Positions 51,101 through 57,873 of a DNA stretch of 64,000 bases are shown in pieces. Both the position numbers and the translations under genes were made by a program. Source of the DNA: Bog-159 sp035602155 (lineage in GTDB: Bacteria > Acidobacteriota > Terriglobia > Bryobacterales > Bryobacteraceae); the NCBI GenBank assembly GCA_035602155.1, contig DATNMW010000250.1, positions 47,240 to 111,239 on the forward strand, written 5' to 3'. Position 1 is the first letter of the stretch. The number at the start of each line of letters is the position of its first letter. The notes under the pieces are model-generated. The model searched no databases and had not been told where the DNA came from. It saw only the letters and a program-made list of their open reading frames with translations.

Positions 51101-51774
51101 AAGCCGCCCTGCAGCGCCTGCTGAAAGATCGCGAGATCCTCCAAAGCATCGAAAGCCTGCGCCGCACCGGCGCCAAGGTCGAGTACCATTCCGTGGACGT
51201 GCGCAACGAAGCAACCTTCGGCGAGTTGATCGATCGCATCTACGTTAACCATGGCCGCCTGGACGTCGTCATTCATGGCGCAGGCATTATCGAAGATAAG
51301 CTCATCCGCGACAAAACGCCGGAATCGTTCGACCGCGTGCTGCACACCAAAGCCGATTCCGCCTTTCTGTTGAGCCGCAAGTTGCGCCCGGAGAGGCTGC
51401 AATGCCTGCTCCTGATGTCATCGGTCACCGCGGCGTTCGGCAATCGCGCCCAGGCGGACTATGCCGCCGCCAACGGCATCATGAACGGCTTGTCCGTGCT
51501 CCTTTCCGCGCAGTGGCCGGCGCACGTGGTGGCCATGAATTGGGGCCCCTGGGGATCCAGCGGCATGGTTTCCGAAGAAGTACGACTGCAGTTCCTCTCC
51601 CGCGGCATTCAGATGGTGCCACTCGATGGCGGCGCCCAAGCGGCCCTGCGCGAAATCGAAGCGGGTCCGCAATCCGACCCGGTGGTGGCAATGGGCGAAG
51701 GTCCCTGGAGGGAAATCGCCCTGCCAGCCGATACGCCGCGCACACAGGTCCACGCGTTAGGGAGCGTGAAATGA
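45124..51774 (+). CDS. PfaA-like type I polyketide/fatty-acid synthase: NMO-like, KS, AT, 4x ACP, KR (2216 aa)
   Basis: Residues 1-255 resemble part of a nitronate-monooxygenase TIM barrel (IWGVGGIGLHSAAAWYAGGA). KS follows at 265-700 with C455 (DAACASS), H590 (HGTGT) and H630 (GHTKS). The AT has FPGQGSQ near 805 and S903 (GHSYGE). Four tandem ACPs carry LGIDSIKRVEIL with Ser 1314, 1406, 1503 and 1607. The C-terminus is a KR pair: a degenerate half (1680-1900) and a catalytic one with LVTGGARGV near 1918, S2100 and Y2113. Tandem ACPs of this type are the mark of PUFA synthases and related secondary-lipid synthases. I see no DH or ER. The gene overlaps the next ACP by ATGA. Confidence 0.93.
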   Translation: MPEHFEFLVVNAPERLRRHALSSGPGLFGVRLDPVRPDLASAAEAECVIVAAGGRKRTKELVKLARAQSRCVLLEVSTTEEAAMAGDLGFDGVVSKTLLASPVPIWGVGGIGLHSAAAWYAGGAAGVVLDVEDASWAVLANRFRTLPAILRGLRDSIREHVELAMKHPRLEPLAKADPATRVIEGPDDAGIEALLTTGASKVAFSGVHDGRSAAMAAVLAAPLAEKGARIGILAGADVAAEGARLVGELPVPFAGPRVEAAPPLKPFDVAIVGMGCLLPKAPNVRAFWANILNKVDAIGDIPKERFNIDLYYDPDRKAKDKMHSRWGGFLDPVPFDPMRYGIPPTALPSIDPLQLLALVTVDQALRDAGYHDREFPRQTTSVILGLSGGLGDVGLQYAVRSMLQQFISKPPAELLQELPEWTEDSFAGLLLNVASGRVANRFDLGGVNFSVDAACASSLAAVYLAARELADHSSDMAIVGGVDTAQSPFGYMCFAKAQALSARGRCRTFDESADGIAISEGISMMVLKRLEDAERDGDRIYAVIKGVAGSSDGKGKSMTAPRLEGQILALQRAYARAGIRPSTVGLIEAHGTGTALGDASELSAVADVFQADGATPQSCAIGSVKSMVGHTKSAAGVTGLMKVALALYHKTLPATLHVEKPNPKLLEPGTPMFVNTETLPWIPPAGTPRRGGVSAFGFGGTNFHAVLEEFQGDLGDPADVAQTEKWPAELYVWNDPTPADLDGGILGRAVSGSAQTRLAIVATSPEDLRAKLTKAKAALASKQSLNDPQGIYLAFGPPRGKVAFLFPGQGSQKTHMLRELALTFPEFRASLEQAEQSLAGRFPKKLSAYIYPPPAFSSEQEKQQNLDLTDTVVAQPALGVVEIGLSHALERLGVHPDMTAGHSYGEYVALAAAGVISDHALFELSESRGRAIKDTTHDEAGTMAAVAADADAITKALDGMEGITLANHNSPRQTVISGANAAVQAAIKKLETAGLAARPIPVACAFHSPLMEPARERFAEVLARQTFAKPHAAVFSNTLGGQYPEDPQEIAGLLASHLVRPVKFVDEIRAMYEQGARVFVEVGPKGVLTGLARQILDGKDARFIQVDGERNGLVQFLNALAQLAVEGVPVDTAQLMRGRVTQPEPAARETGWMVNGLKAFPRSQPPHIVKPLDLVTPSSIAIPIPQPLPVAAPAPVPAPASTTGDAVMLQFQQLMKQVLQTQTTIMTAYLQGSPAVPVPIALAPPTPIAVAAPTPPPPPVPVVAAPLVVALPPAPSQQRSFIEDLRRIAAERTGYPPEMLDLDVGIESDLGIDSIKRVEILTALQKLGTPAEQQKAQGIMNKLTSARTLREIADLIAGVSEPRPSGSGAARDFITELRAVAAERTGYPPEMLDLDAGIESDLGIDSIKRVEILTTLQKLGTPAEQQSVQGIMTKLTSARTLREIADLIGGSVGASPALSAPVPMPAGRDFVTELRAVAAERTGYPPEMLDLDAGIEADLGIDSIKRVEILTALQKLGTPAEQQSVQGIMNKLTSARTLREIADLIASSVGANPAAPAPALPAPTAPAATAGRDYLAELVKIASERTGYEPDMLDLDAGIEADLGIDSIKRVEILTALQQRSTSAEQAQIQGAMEKLTSARTLREIADRIAAVSEPRPSGSGFAQPAAQVPRFILTTADKPRSPSKPQYYPGRVSLITDDETGIASALADELKRNGERALLLRHSPDATIGAGDVFTTDLADPLHVEALIAAIHQQFGPIGAIIHLLPLRAGQPALQSSFTEWRELVRLDVRSLYALARATENDLKQTGRVGGALFAAITARGGAFGLQPNGPFSPTHFAVADFTKTLALEFTGVLCKVVDLDPTDPNPILRQKLIDELTSPDDTLQVGLPGDRRLTVVPQIAPLNGETKRQIQRDWVFLVTGGARGVTAEIARQLAERYQPTLILAGASPLPSGPEPADTAGIAEMPRLKAALTARLRASSPSATSVKPAAVEAALQRLLKDREILQSIESLRRTGAKVEYHSVDVRNEATFGELIDRIYVNHGRLDVVIHGAGIIEDKLIRDKTPESFDRVLHTKADSAFLLSRKLRPERLQCLLLMSSVTAAFGNRAQADYAAANGIMNGLSVLLSAQWPAHVVAMNWGPWGSSGMVSEEVRLQFLSRGIQMVPLDGGAQAALREIEAGPQSDPVVAMGEGPWREIALPADTPRTQVHALGSVK
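49198..49226 (+). repeat. Dispersed repeat inserted in ACP1-ACP2 linker
   Basis: 29 bp encoding VSEPRPSGSG, 28 of 29 identical to the copy at 50077-50105. I recall this palindromic sequence as abundant in Acidobacteriota genomes. It lies in the flexible linker, so the frame is kept. Confidence 0.55.
50077..50105 (+). repeat. Dispersed repeat inserted after ACP4
   Basis: Second copy of the VSEPRPSGSG-encoding 29-mer, one base different. The other two ACP linkers lack it. Confidence 0.55.
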
Positions 51775-52109
51775 AACCCACACAGCCCGAGATTCTCGCC
51801 TACGTTCTGAAAACCGTGCAGGATCTCTGCCAGGACTGGGACTATGCCGACGAGGTTGGCCCCCAATCGCTGCTGTTTACGGGACTGGGTATGGAGTCGC
51901 TCGACGCCGTAGTGCTATGCACCGCTCTCCAAGAGCACTATCGGATCACCATGCCCTTCGCCGAGTTGCTGGCGGATATCGGCCAGCAGCAGCGCGATCT
52001 CTCGATTGCGGAGCTGGCGGAGTTCGTCAGCCAGCATGTCAGCGGGGGAGTGCCAGCGGCGCAGCCCGGCGAGCAAGCAGTCGAAGCTGGTTTCCCACGG
52101 CTGGCTTGA
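51771..52109 (+). CDS. Discrete acyl carrier protein downstream of the PfaA-like synthase
   Basis: A 112-residue protein whose start overlaps the synthase stop by ATGA. The carrier site is the Ser in GLGMESLDAVVLC, with helix 1 PEILAYVLKTVQDLC and helix 4 LSIAELAEFV. It differs from the tandem ACPs (GMESLD against GIDSIK), so it probably has another partner, such as a starter or acyl hand-over enzyme. The position suggests stoichiometric translation with the synthase. Confidence 0.85.
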   Translation: MKPTQPEILAYVLKTVQDLCQDWDYADEVGPQSLLFTGLGMESLDAVVLCTALQEHYRITMPFAELLADIGQQQRDLSIAELAEFVSQHVSGGVPAAQPGEQAVEAGFPRLA

Positions 52110-52134
52110 CTTAGCCCGCATAGGATCGGAAGAA

Positions 52135-52163
52135 TTGCATTACTGTCAATTACTTTGTAATGA
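52135..52163 (+). promoter_or_regulatory. Promoter and operator of the RHH/PIN module
   Basis: TTGCAT (52135-52140), 17-bp spacer, TAATGA (52158-52163); the expected start near 52170 makes the ATG at 52172 leaderless. ATTAC TTT GTAAT (52149-52161) is a perfect inverted repeat over the -10 box, and ATTAC recurs at 52139, a likely antitoxin operator. Confidence 0.5.
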
Positions 52164-52171
52164 TATAGGGG

Positions 52172-52432
52172 ATGGAGCGCATCACAAAGCAATTCACCAT
52201 CTCCCTGCCACCTGATATGGCCGAACAGGTACTGGCGGCAGCCAAAGCCGAAAGCCGCACCATCAGCGAACTGTTTCGAGAGGCCTTTCGGACCTATCGC
52301 GCGCAACGCATTCAAGCGCTTCTTCAGACATCTCTCGAACAAGGCCGGCGCAGAAAGCACCATGGTTATACTCAGGACGACGTAGAACGCCTCATTCATG
52401 AGGTGAGGGCCGAAGATGGCCCTCCGCGGTGA
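52172..52432 (+). CDS. Ribbon-helix-helix antitoxin
   Basis: The 86-residue protein has TKQFTISLPPDMAEQVLAAA and SRTISELFREAFRTYRAQR, the strand-helix-helix of CopG/ParD-like antitoxins, then a charged tail (YTQDDVERLIHEVRAED) for toxin binding. The stop overlaps the GTG of the PIN gene. The operator-like repeats just upstream fit autorepression. Confidence 0.82.
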   Translation: MERITKQFTISLPPDMAEQVLAAAKAESRTISELFREAFRTYRAQRIQALLQTSLEQGRRRKHHGYTQDDVERLIHEVRAEDGPPR

Positions 52433-52830
52433 TCGTGGTTCTCGACAGCAATGTGTGGATATCGGCACTCGAGTTCGGCGGCACGCCGGAGCTTGCCCTA
52501 ACGCAGGCGCTCACCGTCGACCAACTGGCGATTTCGGATTTCATCGAGCGTGAAGTAGTCCGTGTGCTTACCGGGAAATTCCATCGCGAATCCGGTGCGT
52601 TGCAAGTGGTCTTGGAGGATCTCTTGCGCTGGACGTATCGCGTTCAGATTCAGAACACCCTTTCCGGGATCTGCCGGGATCCCAACGACGATCCCGTACT
52701 GGAGACGGCTGTGGCCGCAAAAGCGGACCTCCTCGTGGCCGGGGATAGGGATTTACTCAGCCTGAAATCTTTCCAGGGCATCGGTATCGTGACGCCTGTC
52801 GATTATCTGCGTATCGGCTTGCCGGCTTGA
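52429..52830 (+). CDS. PIN-domain toxin
   Basis: GTG 52429 gives 133 residues beginning VIVVLDSNVWISALEFGG, the strand and first catalytic Asp of the PIN fold in the COG1569 group. Further acidic residues are in FIEREVVRVL, CRDPNDDPVLETAVAA and LVAGDRDLLSL. It is a predicted ribonuclease, paired with the RHH gene. The module separates two convergent lipid-synthase genes. Confidence 0.85.
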   Translation: MIVVLDSNVWISALEFGGTPELALTQALTVDQLAISDFIEREVVRVLTGKFHRESGALQVVLEDLLRWTYRVQIQNTLSGICRDPNDDPVLETAVAAKADLLVAGDRDLLSLKSFQGIGIVTPVDYLRIGLPA

Positions 52831-52848
52831 GCAGCCAAAGAAGATCGG

Positions 52849-53001
52849 TCAGGGAAACTCGATGAGATCCTGAATCTGCTCGTTGGTCAGATCGAATAAC
52901 CATCCCCTTGCAGGCACGATCGGCTGATCCAGGCTGAGACGCCGACGCGGTTGTTTCGGCGTCGGCTCGTCAACGGCACATTCGCTGCTGCGCCGTATCA
53001 A
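52849..53001 (-). CDS. Possible 50-residue ORF, antitoxin-like C-terminus
   Basis: From TTG 53001 the frame reads IRRSSECAVDEPTPKQ, then RLSLDQPIVPARGWLF and DLTNEQIQDLIEFP before TGA. The ending resembles VapB-type antitoxin tails. The preceding TTGACC-17-TGGATA could be its promoter. There is no partner gene and no ribosome-binding site, so it may be an orphan fragment. The hairpin at 52941-52966 lies inside it. Confidence 0.3.
   Translation of the reverse strand: MIRRSSECAVDEPTPKQPRRRLSLDQPIVPARGWLFDLTNEQIQDLIEFP
52941..52966. terminator. Hairpin between convergent genes
   Basis: GCCGACGC (52941-52948) and GCGTCGGC (52959-52966) pair perfectly around a 10-nt loop. No T-run follows on either strand, so it is at best a weak bidirectional terminator. 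Confidence 0.35.
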
Positions 53002-53028
53002 CGCTTCGTCGTGCGACTCGGGGATTCA

Positions 53029-53048
53029 TATCCACAATTATCCACAAT
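53029..53048. promoter_or_regulatory. Two abutting DnaA-box-like sequences
   Basis: TATCCACAAT is repeated perfectly at 53029-53038 and 53039-53048. The second includes TTATCCACA, the consensus DnaA box; the first differs at one base. They lie 6 bp beyond the stop of the KS-AT-DH protein and may also form part of a minus-strand promoter. Confidence 0.35.
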
Positions 53049-53053
53049 ATAGG

Positions 53054-56000
53054 TCAAGCCGCGCGCGCGGCGAGATCGATCCCCGCGAGATCGGCTACAT
53101 TCAGCGCAGCGACCGCGCCCGCGATACCGGAATTTGCAAGCTCGACCATGGGATTGACGCCCAGCCGCTGCTTCCACGCGCCCTCCACGGCAAGCCGGCC
53201 GTGTGGATCTCCGACAATCTCCACATCCGCGGCGCATAACTGCTCGCCGAAACGCTCCTGGATCAGCATCCGCACGGCGTCCTTGGCGGCGCAACGCCCC
53301 AGCAGCCAGTCATAGCGTTCCTTCGGCGTCGCTTGCATACTGTCCCAAACCGCGCGCTCCCGACGGCTCAGCACTAGGTACGCCAGCGTCTTCAGCCAAA
53401 CGCTGTGCGAGGACTCCAGAAACGGCTGCGGCAACCCCTCCACGCGGCAGGCCGTAACGCCGCGTTTTCCGGCGATGGCGGCGAGCGGCTCTTTCCATGG
53501 CGTCGAAATGTAAGTCGCACGCGGATCGATCCGTAACCGCAGAAAGAGCGGCGGCTGTGGGAAGCGGCGCGTCTCCCAGTTGTCCAGTCTGTAGTAGACC
53601 TTGCCCGCGTGGTCGAGCACTTCGATATCGGAATGAATCACCGCGTCGCTCTCGAATCGCCGCACTACACGGCATTCCAGCAGCGTGCCGGTGGCCGGCG
53701 CCGGCGCATAACAATGGAACGCGCCCACGCGATAGGGGAACAGGTCCGTGCCCTTCTCAATGGCTTCCCAAAACCAGTACGCGACCACTTGTCCGGCCGC
53801 ATCCAGCAGCACCGGATCGAACAGAAATGCAGGCTGCGGATTATCGGTGAAGAGCTGCGCGTGCGAGAGGGCTTCCAGTGTGGCGCTGCAGCCATTGCGT
53901 CCGGCGCGCTCCACGCTCTTGGTTCCCTGCATCAGGGAACCGTGAAACATGCCCGTGCGATAGAGTTGTTCGGGAATCCACGCGGACCGCTTCTCGTTTT
54001 CGAGCGCGAACGGCCGCGCCGGACCGGAATCCGGATAGCGCTCGGCGAATACGGCCACGGCTTCCGCCAGAATCGGACGCAGCGTGCTCGCTGCGCCGGC
54101 TTCCCGCAGAGCGACGTGCACTTCGCCGGGCGCGGTCTGCCTGGCCGTAGCTTCCACGGTGTAACCGGGTTTCTCCAGCGTGATCCAGCGCGAGGCCCGG
54201 ATGTCGCGCATACCTACCAGTACCTTGTTGGGCTCCAGCAAGACGCCGCCCTCAGCCAGCATCTCCATCGTCACAGTCAGTGGCACTAGGGTCAGGCCAA
54301 GCAGCGACGGATCTTCGGTGGAAACATCGCGCCCCAAGGCATGGTCATGGAAGATGATTTCCCGCTCCGCGGAAAAACGATGCCGAGCCACGGCGCGCAC
54401 GCCCGGCACGTTCTCGACGATGTCGTGAAAGAAGGGGAAACGCGCCGCGCTCGGCGTATTCGGTGCGCCCTGCCGTGCCGCCAGATACGCCGCCATAACT
54501 TCCTGCTGCGTCTGCACGAGCTGCTCCATCATGCTGAGATGCTCCTGCATCAACACCGATCGCGCGTCCGTAGGAGCAGGGGCCACCGGCTGGGCGAGAG
54601 GAGCTTCCGTCTTATGGCTCCTGACTTCCGACTCCTCCCTTCTGTCTTGTTGCCTTGCCAGCTTGAAATCCGCCGGCAGGCGCGCAGGCTGCAAGCCCGT
54701 GCCTAGCGCCAGCGAGCGCCCGGGCTTGATCTTCTCGGTCACGGGACGCGGTGCCCGCCTTGCATAAAGATGCTCCAGCTTGGGATTCAGCCCGTGTGCC
54801 ACCAACTGTCCCAGCATGTGATGAAGCTGCACGATTCCCGACCGATGCTGCACGTTCGACGGAATCGCCGCGTGCGGCTTGGACCGCAGCACATCGTCGG
54901 TGAAGCCGGTCAGGTTGCCGCGCGGGCCAATCTCCAGGAAGAGCCGCACGCCGTCGCGATGCATGCCTTCAATCGTCTCGCGGAAGCGTACGGTGCTGGA
55001 CCATTGCACCGCCGCCAGCGCGCGGATCTCCTCCGGGTCGTGCGGATACGGACCCGCCGTCACGCAAGAGTAAAGCGCTGTCTGAGCGTCGCCGATCCGT
55101 ACCCGGTCGAAATGCTGCTTCAGCGGTTTGCTGAACACTTCGAACCAAGGCGTGTGATAGGCGCGCGCAAACGGCAGCTTCTGGCAAATCGCGCCTTTGG
55201 GTGTCAGCACGCTCACCAGCCGGTCGATCACGGATTCGTGCCCGCACAACACCACCTGGTGGACGCAGTTATCGAGCGCGATATAGAGTTCGCCATTGCT
55301 GGCCGCCACCTGTTGCTCCAGAAAGGCATGGTCCGCGCCGGCCACAGCCAGCAACACCGCCTCCGGAATATCGCTTGTGGAATTCAGCTTGTCGAAGACC
55401 TCGTAAACGCCCAGGATGTGCCGTATCAGTTCCTCGTCGTCGGCCACCTCGACCACTCGCGAGGCCAGCAGCGCGGAATGCTCGCCGGTCGAGTGCCCCA
55501 CCATGGCGTCGGCGCGTATGCCCAGCTTCTCGATCAGCGCGTACATCGCCTGGTTGGCGCAAAATACCGTTTCCGCGCCGGAGTCCATGTTGTATAAGCG
55601 TTCCTGGCTTGGGGAACCCAGCGGCGGCGGGAAAATGACATCGCTCGGCAGATAATCGCGCGGATGGTTTTCGTAAGCGCGATCCATCAGGTCGAAGACC
55701 CGCCGCACTTCCGGGAAATGGATGCAAAGGTCGCCGAGCATGTTGCGATATTGCGATCCTTCGCCGGGGAACAGGAAGGCCAGCTTGCCATTCAACCCCA
55801 GGGGCTCTTTGAAGTGGTAGATGCCCTCGATTTCCTTGATATTACGGGTCTTGGGGTCGCCCAGGCGCTTGATGGCGCGCTCCAGTTTGGCGATCAGATC
55901 TGTGTGCGACAGCCCGACCACCGCCATGCGCATGGGACCCATGGGACGATCGCAGTTAAGCGTCCAGGCCAGGTCCTTCAACGAGAGGGCATCGCCGCCC

Positions 56001-57520
56001 GCGCGCAGAATTTCGAGCGCCTGCTGCGCATCTTCCGCTACTGCGGCGCGGCTGTCGCCCGAGAAAATAAATAACTCGCTATCCCAGTCGCGCTGCATCC
56101 AGGGTGCCTGATTGGGCCCGGTGTATTCCTCCAGGATGGCGTGCGCATTGATGCCGCCGAAGCCGAAAGCGTTCACCCCCGCGCGCCGCGGCGTTTTGGA
56201 AGACCCATGAATCCAGGGCCGCGTTTCCGTGTTGATATAGAAATTGGTGTTTTCGAGCTGCAGCTTGGGGTTGGGATTCTCGCACAGCGTGGGCGGCAGG
56301 ACTTTATGGTGCAGCGCGAGCGCCGCCTTGATCAGGCCCGCCACGCCGGCGGCTGGCACAGTATGGCTGATCATGGATTTCACCGAGCCCAGTGCGCAGC
56401 GCGGCGACTCGGTCTGGCGTAGCGGAAACACGCTCCGCAGCGCTTCCACTTCCACCACGTCGCCCACCGGAGTGCCGGTACCGTGCGCTTCCAGCAGGCC
56501 GACCGTAAGCGGATCGATGCCCGCCGGTTCGTAAGCGCGGCGCAGCGCCAACTCTTCACCTTCGAGGCGCGGCGCAAGCACATGCGTGGCGCGACCGTCG
56601 CTCGCAATGCCGATGTTTTTCAAAACTGCATAAATATGGTTACCATCGCGCTCGGCTTCCGCCAGGCGTTTCAGCACCACCATGCCGACGCCCTCGCCCA
56701 GCAGCGTGCCATCGGCGTCCTTATCGAACGAGCTCAACTGGCCGCGATGGGAAAGTGCGCCAAGCTGCGAGAAGATCATCATCAGGACCGGCGAGGTGTT
56801 GCTGTTCACGCCGCCGGCCAAGGCCAGATCGCAGTTGCCTGTCCGGAGCTCGCGCGCGGCCATCTCGACGGCCACCAGCGAGCTGGCGCAGGCGGCGTCG
56901 ATCAGGTAATTCGGCCCCATCAGGTCCAGGCGGTTGGCGATGCGGCCGGTGATGATGTTGGGCACAAGGCCCGACGCAGTATCCGCATTGAACGGCGGCA
57001 GCGTGGTCTTGATGCGCTTCTTGATTTCGGCCAGCTCCGCATCGGTATGCTCGGGATGCAACTGCTTCAGGATGCGCAGGATGCTCTCGACCATCACGCC
57101 CTGTTGCAGGGCCGCCGCATTTCCCCTGTTGACATACGTCCCGCGGCCGATGATCACGGCGGTGCGCTGCTTGACTGCCTCCAGGTCGAGGGGACCGCAA
57201 TCCTTCAGCGCATCTTGCGACGCCTGCAAGGCCATGTAATGGTCGGGTTCGCCGCCATCCACCGCGTTGGGCATGATGCCGAAGGCGAAGGGATCGAACT
57301 GCGCCAGCTTGCCCAGAAATCCGCCGCGCTTGCAGTAGGTGCGGTCGTCGGCCTTGGTGTCCTGCTCGAAAAAGAGTTCGGCTTCCCACTCAGGAGGGGC
57401 GTCCGAGATGGCGTTTACTTTGTGCAGGATGTTTTCCCAATAGCGCGTGGCGTCCGGCGCGCCAGGGAGCACGCAGGCCATGCCAATGATGGCGATGTCG
57501 TTGGATTGATCGTTGTTCAT
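53054..57520 (-). CDS. Type I synthase KS-AT-DH with C-terminal phosphopantetheinyl transferase (1488 aa)
   Basis: KS lies at 5-450 with C211 (DAACASS), H346 (HGTGT) and H386; the usual GHT is SHT here, with the His kept. AT is at 560-900, with FPGEGSQ and S677 (GHSTGE). A Gln/Ala-rich linker leads to a hot-dog DH (about 1025-1330; FHDHALGRD near 1058). The end is a PPTase-like domain (WLLGRCAAKDAV, K1413 and D1414, then VEIVGDPHGRL). No ACP, KR or ER is visible, so it must act on carrier proteins in trans. The ACP array, KR and free ACP of the convergent operon are the obvious partners. PfaB-like and heterocyst-glycolipid-like synthases are the nearest concepts. Confidence 0.9.
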   Translation of the reverse strand: MNNDQSNDIAIIGMACVLPGAPDATRYWENILHKVNAISDAPPEWEAELFFEQDTKADDRTYCKRGGFLGKLAQFDPFAFGIMPNAVDGGEPDHYMALQASQDALKDCGPLDLEAVKQRTAVIIGRGTYVNRGNAAALQQGVMVESILRILKQLHPEHTDAELAEIKKRIKTTLPPFNADTASGLVPNIITGRIANRLDLMGPNYLIDAACASSLVAVEMAARELRTGNCDLALAGGVNSNTSPVLMMIFSQLGALSHRGQLSSFDKDADGTLLGEGVGMVVLKRLAEAERDGNHIYAVLKNIGIASDGRATHVLAPRLEGEELALRRAYEPAGIDPLTVGLLEAHGTGTPVGDVVEVEALRSVFPLRQTESPRCALGSVKSMISHTVPAAGVAGLIKAALALHHKVLPPTLCENPNPKLQLENTNFYINTETRPWIHGSSKTPRRAGVNAFGFGGINAHAILEEYTGPNQAPWMQRDWDSELFIFSGDSRAAVAEDAQQALEILRAGGDALSLKDLAWTLNCDRPMGPMRMAVVGLSHTDLIAKLERAIKRLGDPKTRNIKEIEGIYHFKEPLGLNGKLAFLFPGEGSQYRNMLGDLCIHFPEVRRVFDLMDRAYENHPRDYLPSDVIFPPPLGSPSQERLYNMDSGAETVFCANQAMYALIEKLGIRADAMVGHSTGEHSALLASRVVEVADDEELIRHILGVYEVFDKLNSTSDIPEAVLLAVAGADHAFLEQQVAASNGELYIALDNCVHQVVLCGHESVIDRLVSVLTPKGAICQKLPFARAYHTPWFEVFSKPLKQHFDRVRIGDAQTALYSCVTAGPYPHDPEEIRALAAVQWSSTVRFRETIEGMHRDGVRLFLEIGPRGNLTGFTDDVLRSKPHAAIPSNVQHRSGIVQLHHMLGQLVAHGLNPKLEHLYARRAPRPVTEKIKPGRSLALGTGLQPARLPADFKLARQQDRREESEVRSHKTEAPLAQPVAPAPTDARSVLMQEHLSMMEQLVQTQQEVMAAYLAARQGAPNTPSAARFPFFHDIVENVPGVRAVARHRFSAEREIIFHDHALGRDVSTEDPSLLGLTLVPLTVTMEMLAEGGVLLEPNKVLVGMRDIRASRWITLEKPGYTVEATARQTAPGEVHVALREAGAASTLRPILAEAVAVFAERYPDSGPARPFALENEKRSAWIPEQLYRTGMFHGSLMQGTKSVERAGRNGCSATLEALSHAQLFTDNPQPAFLFDPVLLDAAGQVVAYWFWEAIEKGTDLFPYRVGAFHCYAPAPATGTLLECRVVRRFESDAVIHSDIEVLDHAGKVYYRLDNWETRRFPQPPLFLRLRIDPRATYISTPWKEPLAAIAGKRGVTACRVEGLPQPFLESSHSVWLKTLAYLVLSRRERAVWDSMQATPKERYDWLLGRCAAKDAVRMLIQERFGEQLCAADVEIVGDPHGRLAVEGAWKQRLGVNPMVELANSGIAGAVAALNVADLAGIDLAARAA

Positions 57521-57536
57521 TTCACCCGGTATAATC
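57506..57536 (+). promoter_or_regulatory. Plus-strand promoter at the 5' edge of the KS-AT-DH gene
   Basis: TTGATC (57506-57511), 18-bp spacer and TATAAT (57530-57535) point toward the AbiEii-like pair. The same stretch in reverse is the only promoter space of the synthase gene (ATG 57520), so divergent transcription is likely. A near copy is at 61470-61507. Confidence 0.45.
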
Positions 57537-57666
57537 TTTTAATTGTCGCAAATTGGTGGGGAGGCGCCATGCGCCGCCAAGGCGGGCGGCAGCGGCAACT
57601 CATCGGGTCGGTTTTCCTGTACATTCGCCGTGACGATGCCGTATCCTGAAAACAGAAGCGGCACCG

Positions 57667-57873
57667 ATGATGACTAATGAACGGAATTTCGTGACCCTCT
57701 ACCGTCTAGCTTTCGAGGAATTCGGCGGTGCCGCGTTGTGGAGCAGTAAACCCGTGCCCGACCCGACGCCCGCCGACGCTCTGGCGATCACACACAGCCT
57801 GCGGGTTGAAGGTAATTTGGAGGCGCGGCGTCTCGCCGAAGAGATTGAGCAGGCGTGCCGTGCCGCTCTCTAA
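57667..57873 (+). CDS. Small putative antitoxin partner of the nucleotidyltransferase
   Basis: A 68-residue protein (MMTNERNFVTLYRLAFEEFG, then DPTPADALAITHSLRVEG and EARRLAEEIEQACRAAL), mostly helical. No domain is recognised. It overlaps the following AbiEii-like gene by 14 bp, a common arrangement for a cognate small protein. A 26-codon ORF with a good ribosome-binding site (57569-57649) lies in its leader but is not supported otherwise. Confidence 0.6.
   Translation: MMTNERNFVTLYRLAFEEFGGAALWSSKPVPDPTPADALAITHSLRVEGNLEARRLAEEIEQACRAAL

Noticed and set aside
56483..57649. 388-codon plus-strand frame over the KS domain
   Set aside because: Shadow of the KS-AT-DH gene; the sense strand has the KS catalytic motifs and the antisense product shows none.
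57569..57649. 26-codon ORF with a GGGGAGG ribosome-binding site before the AbiEii-like pair
   Set aside because: Highly basic product, not preserved in the duplicated segment at 61500-61590; likely chance.
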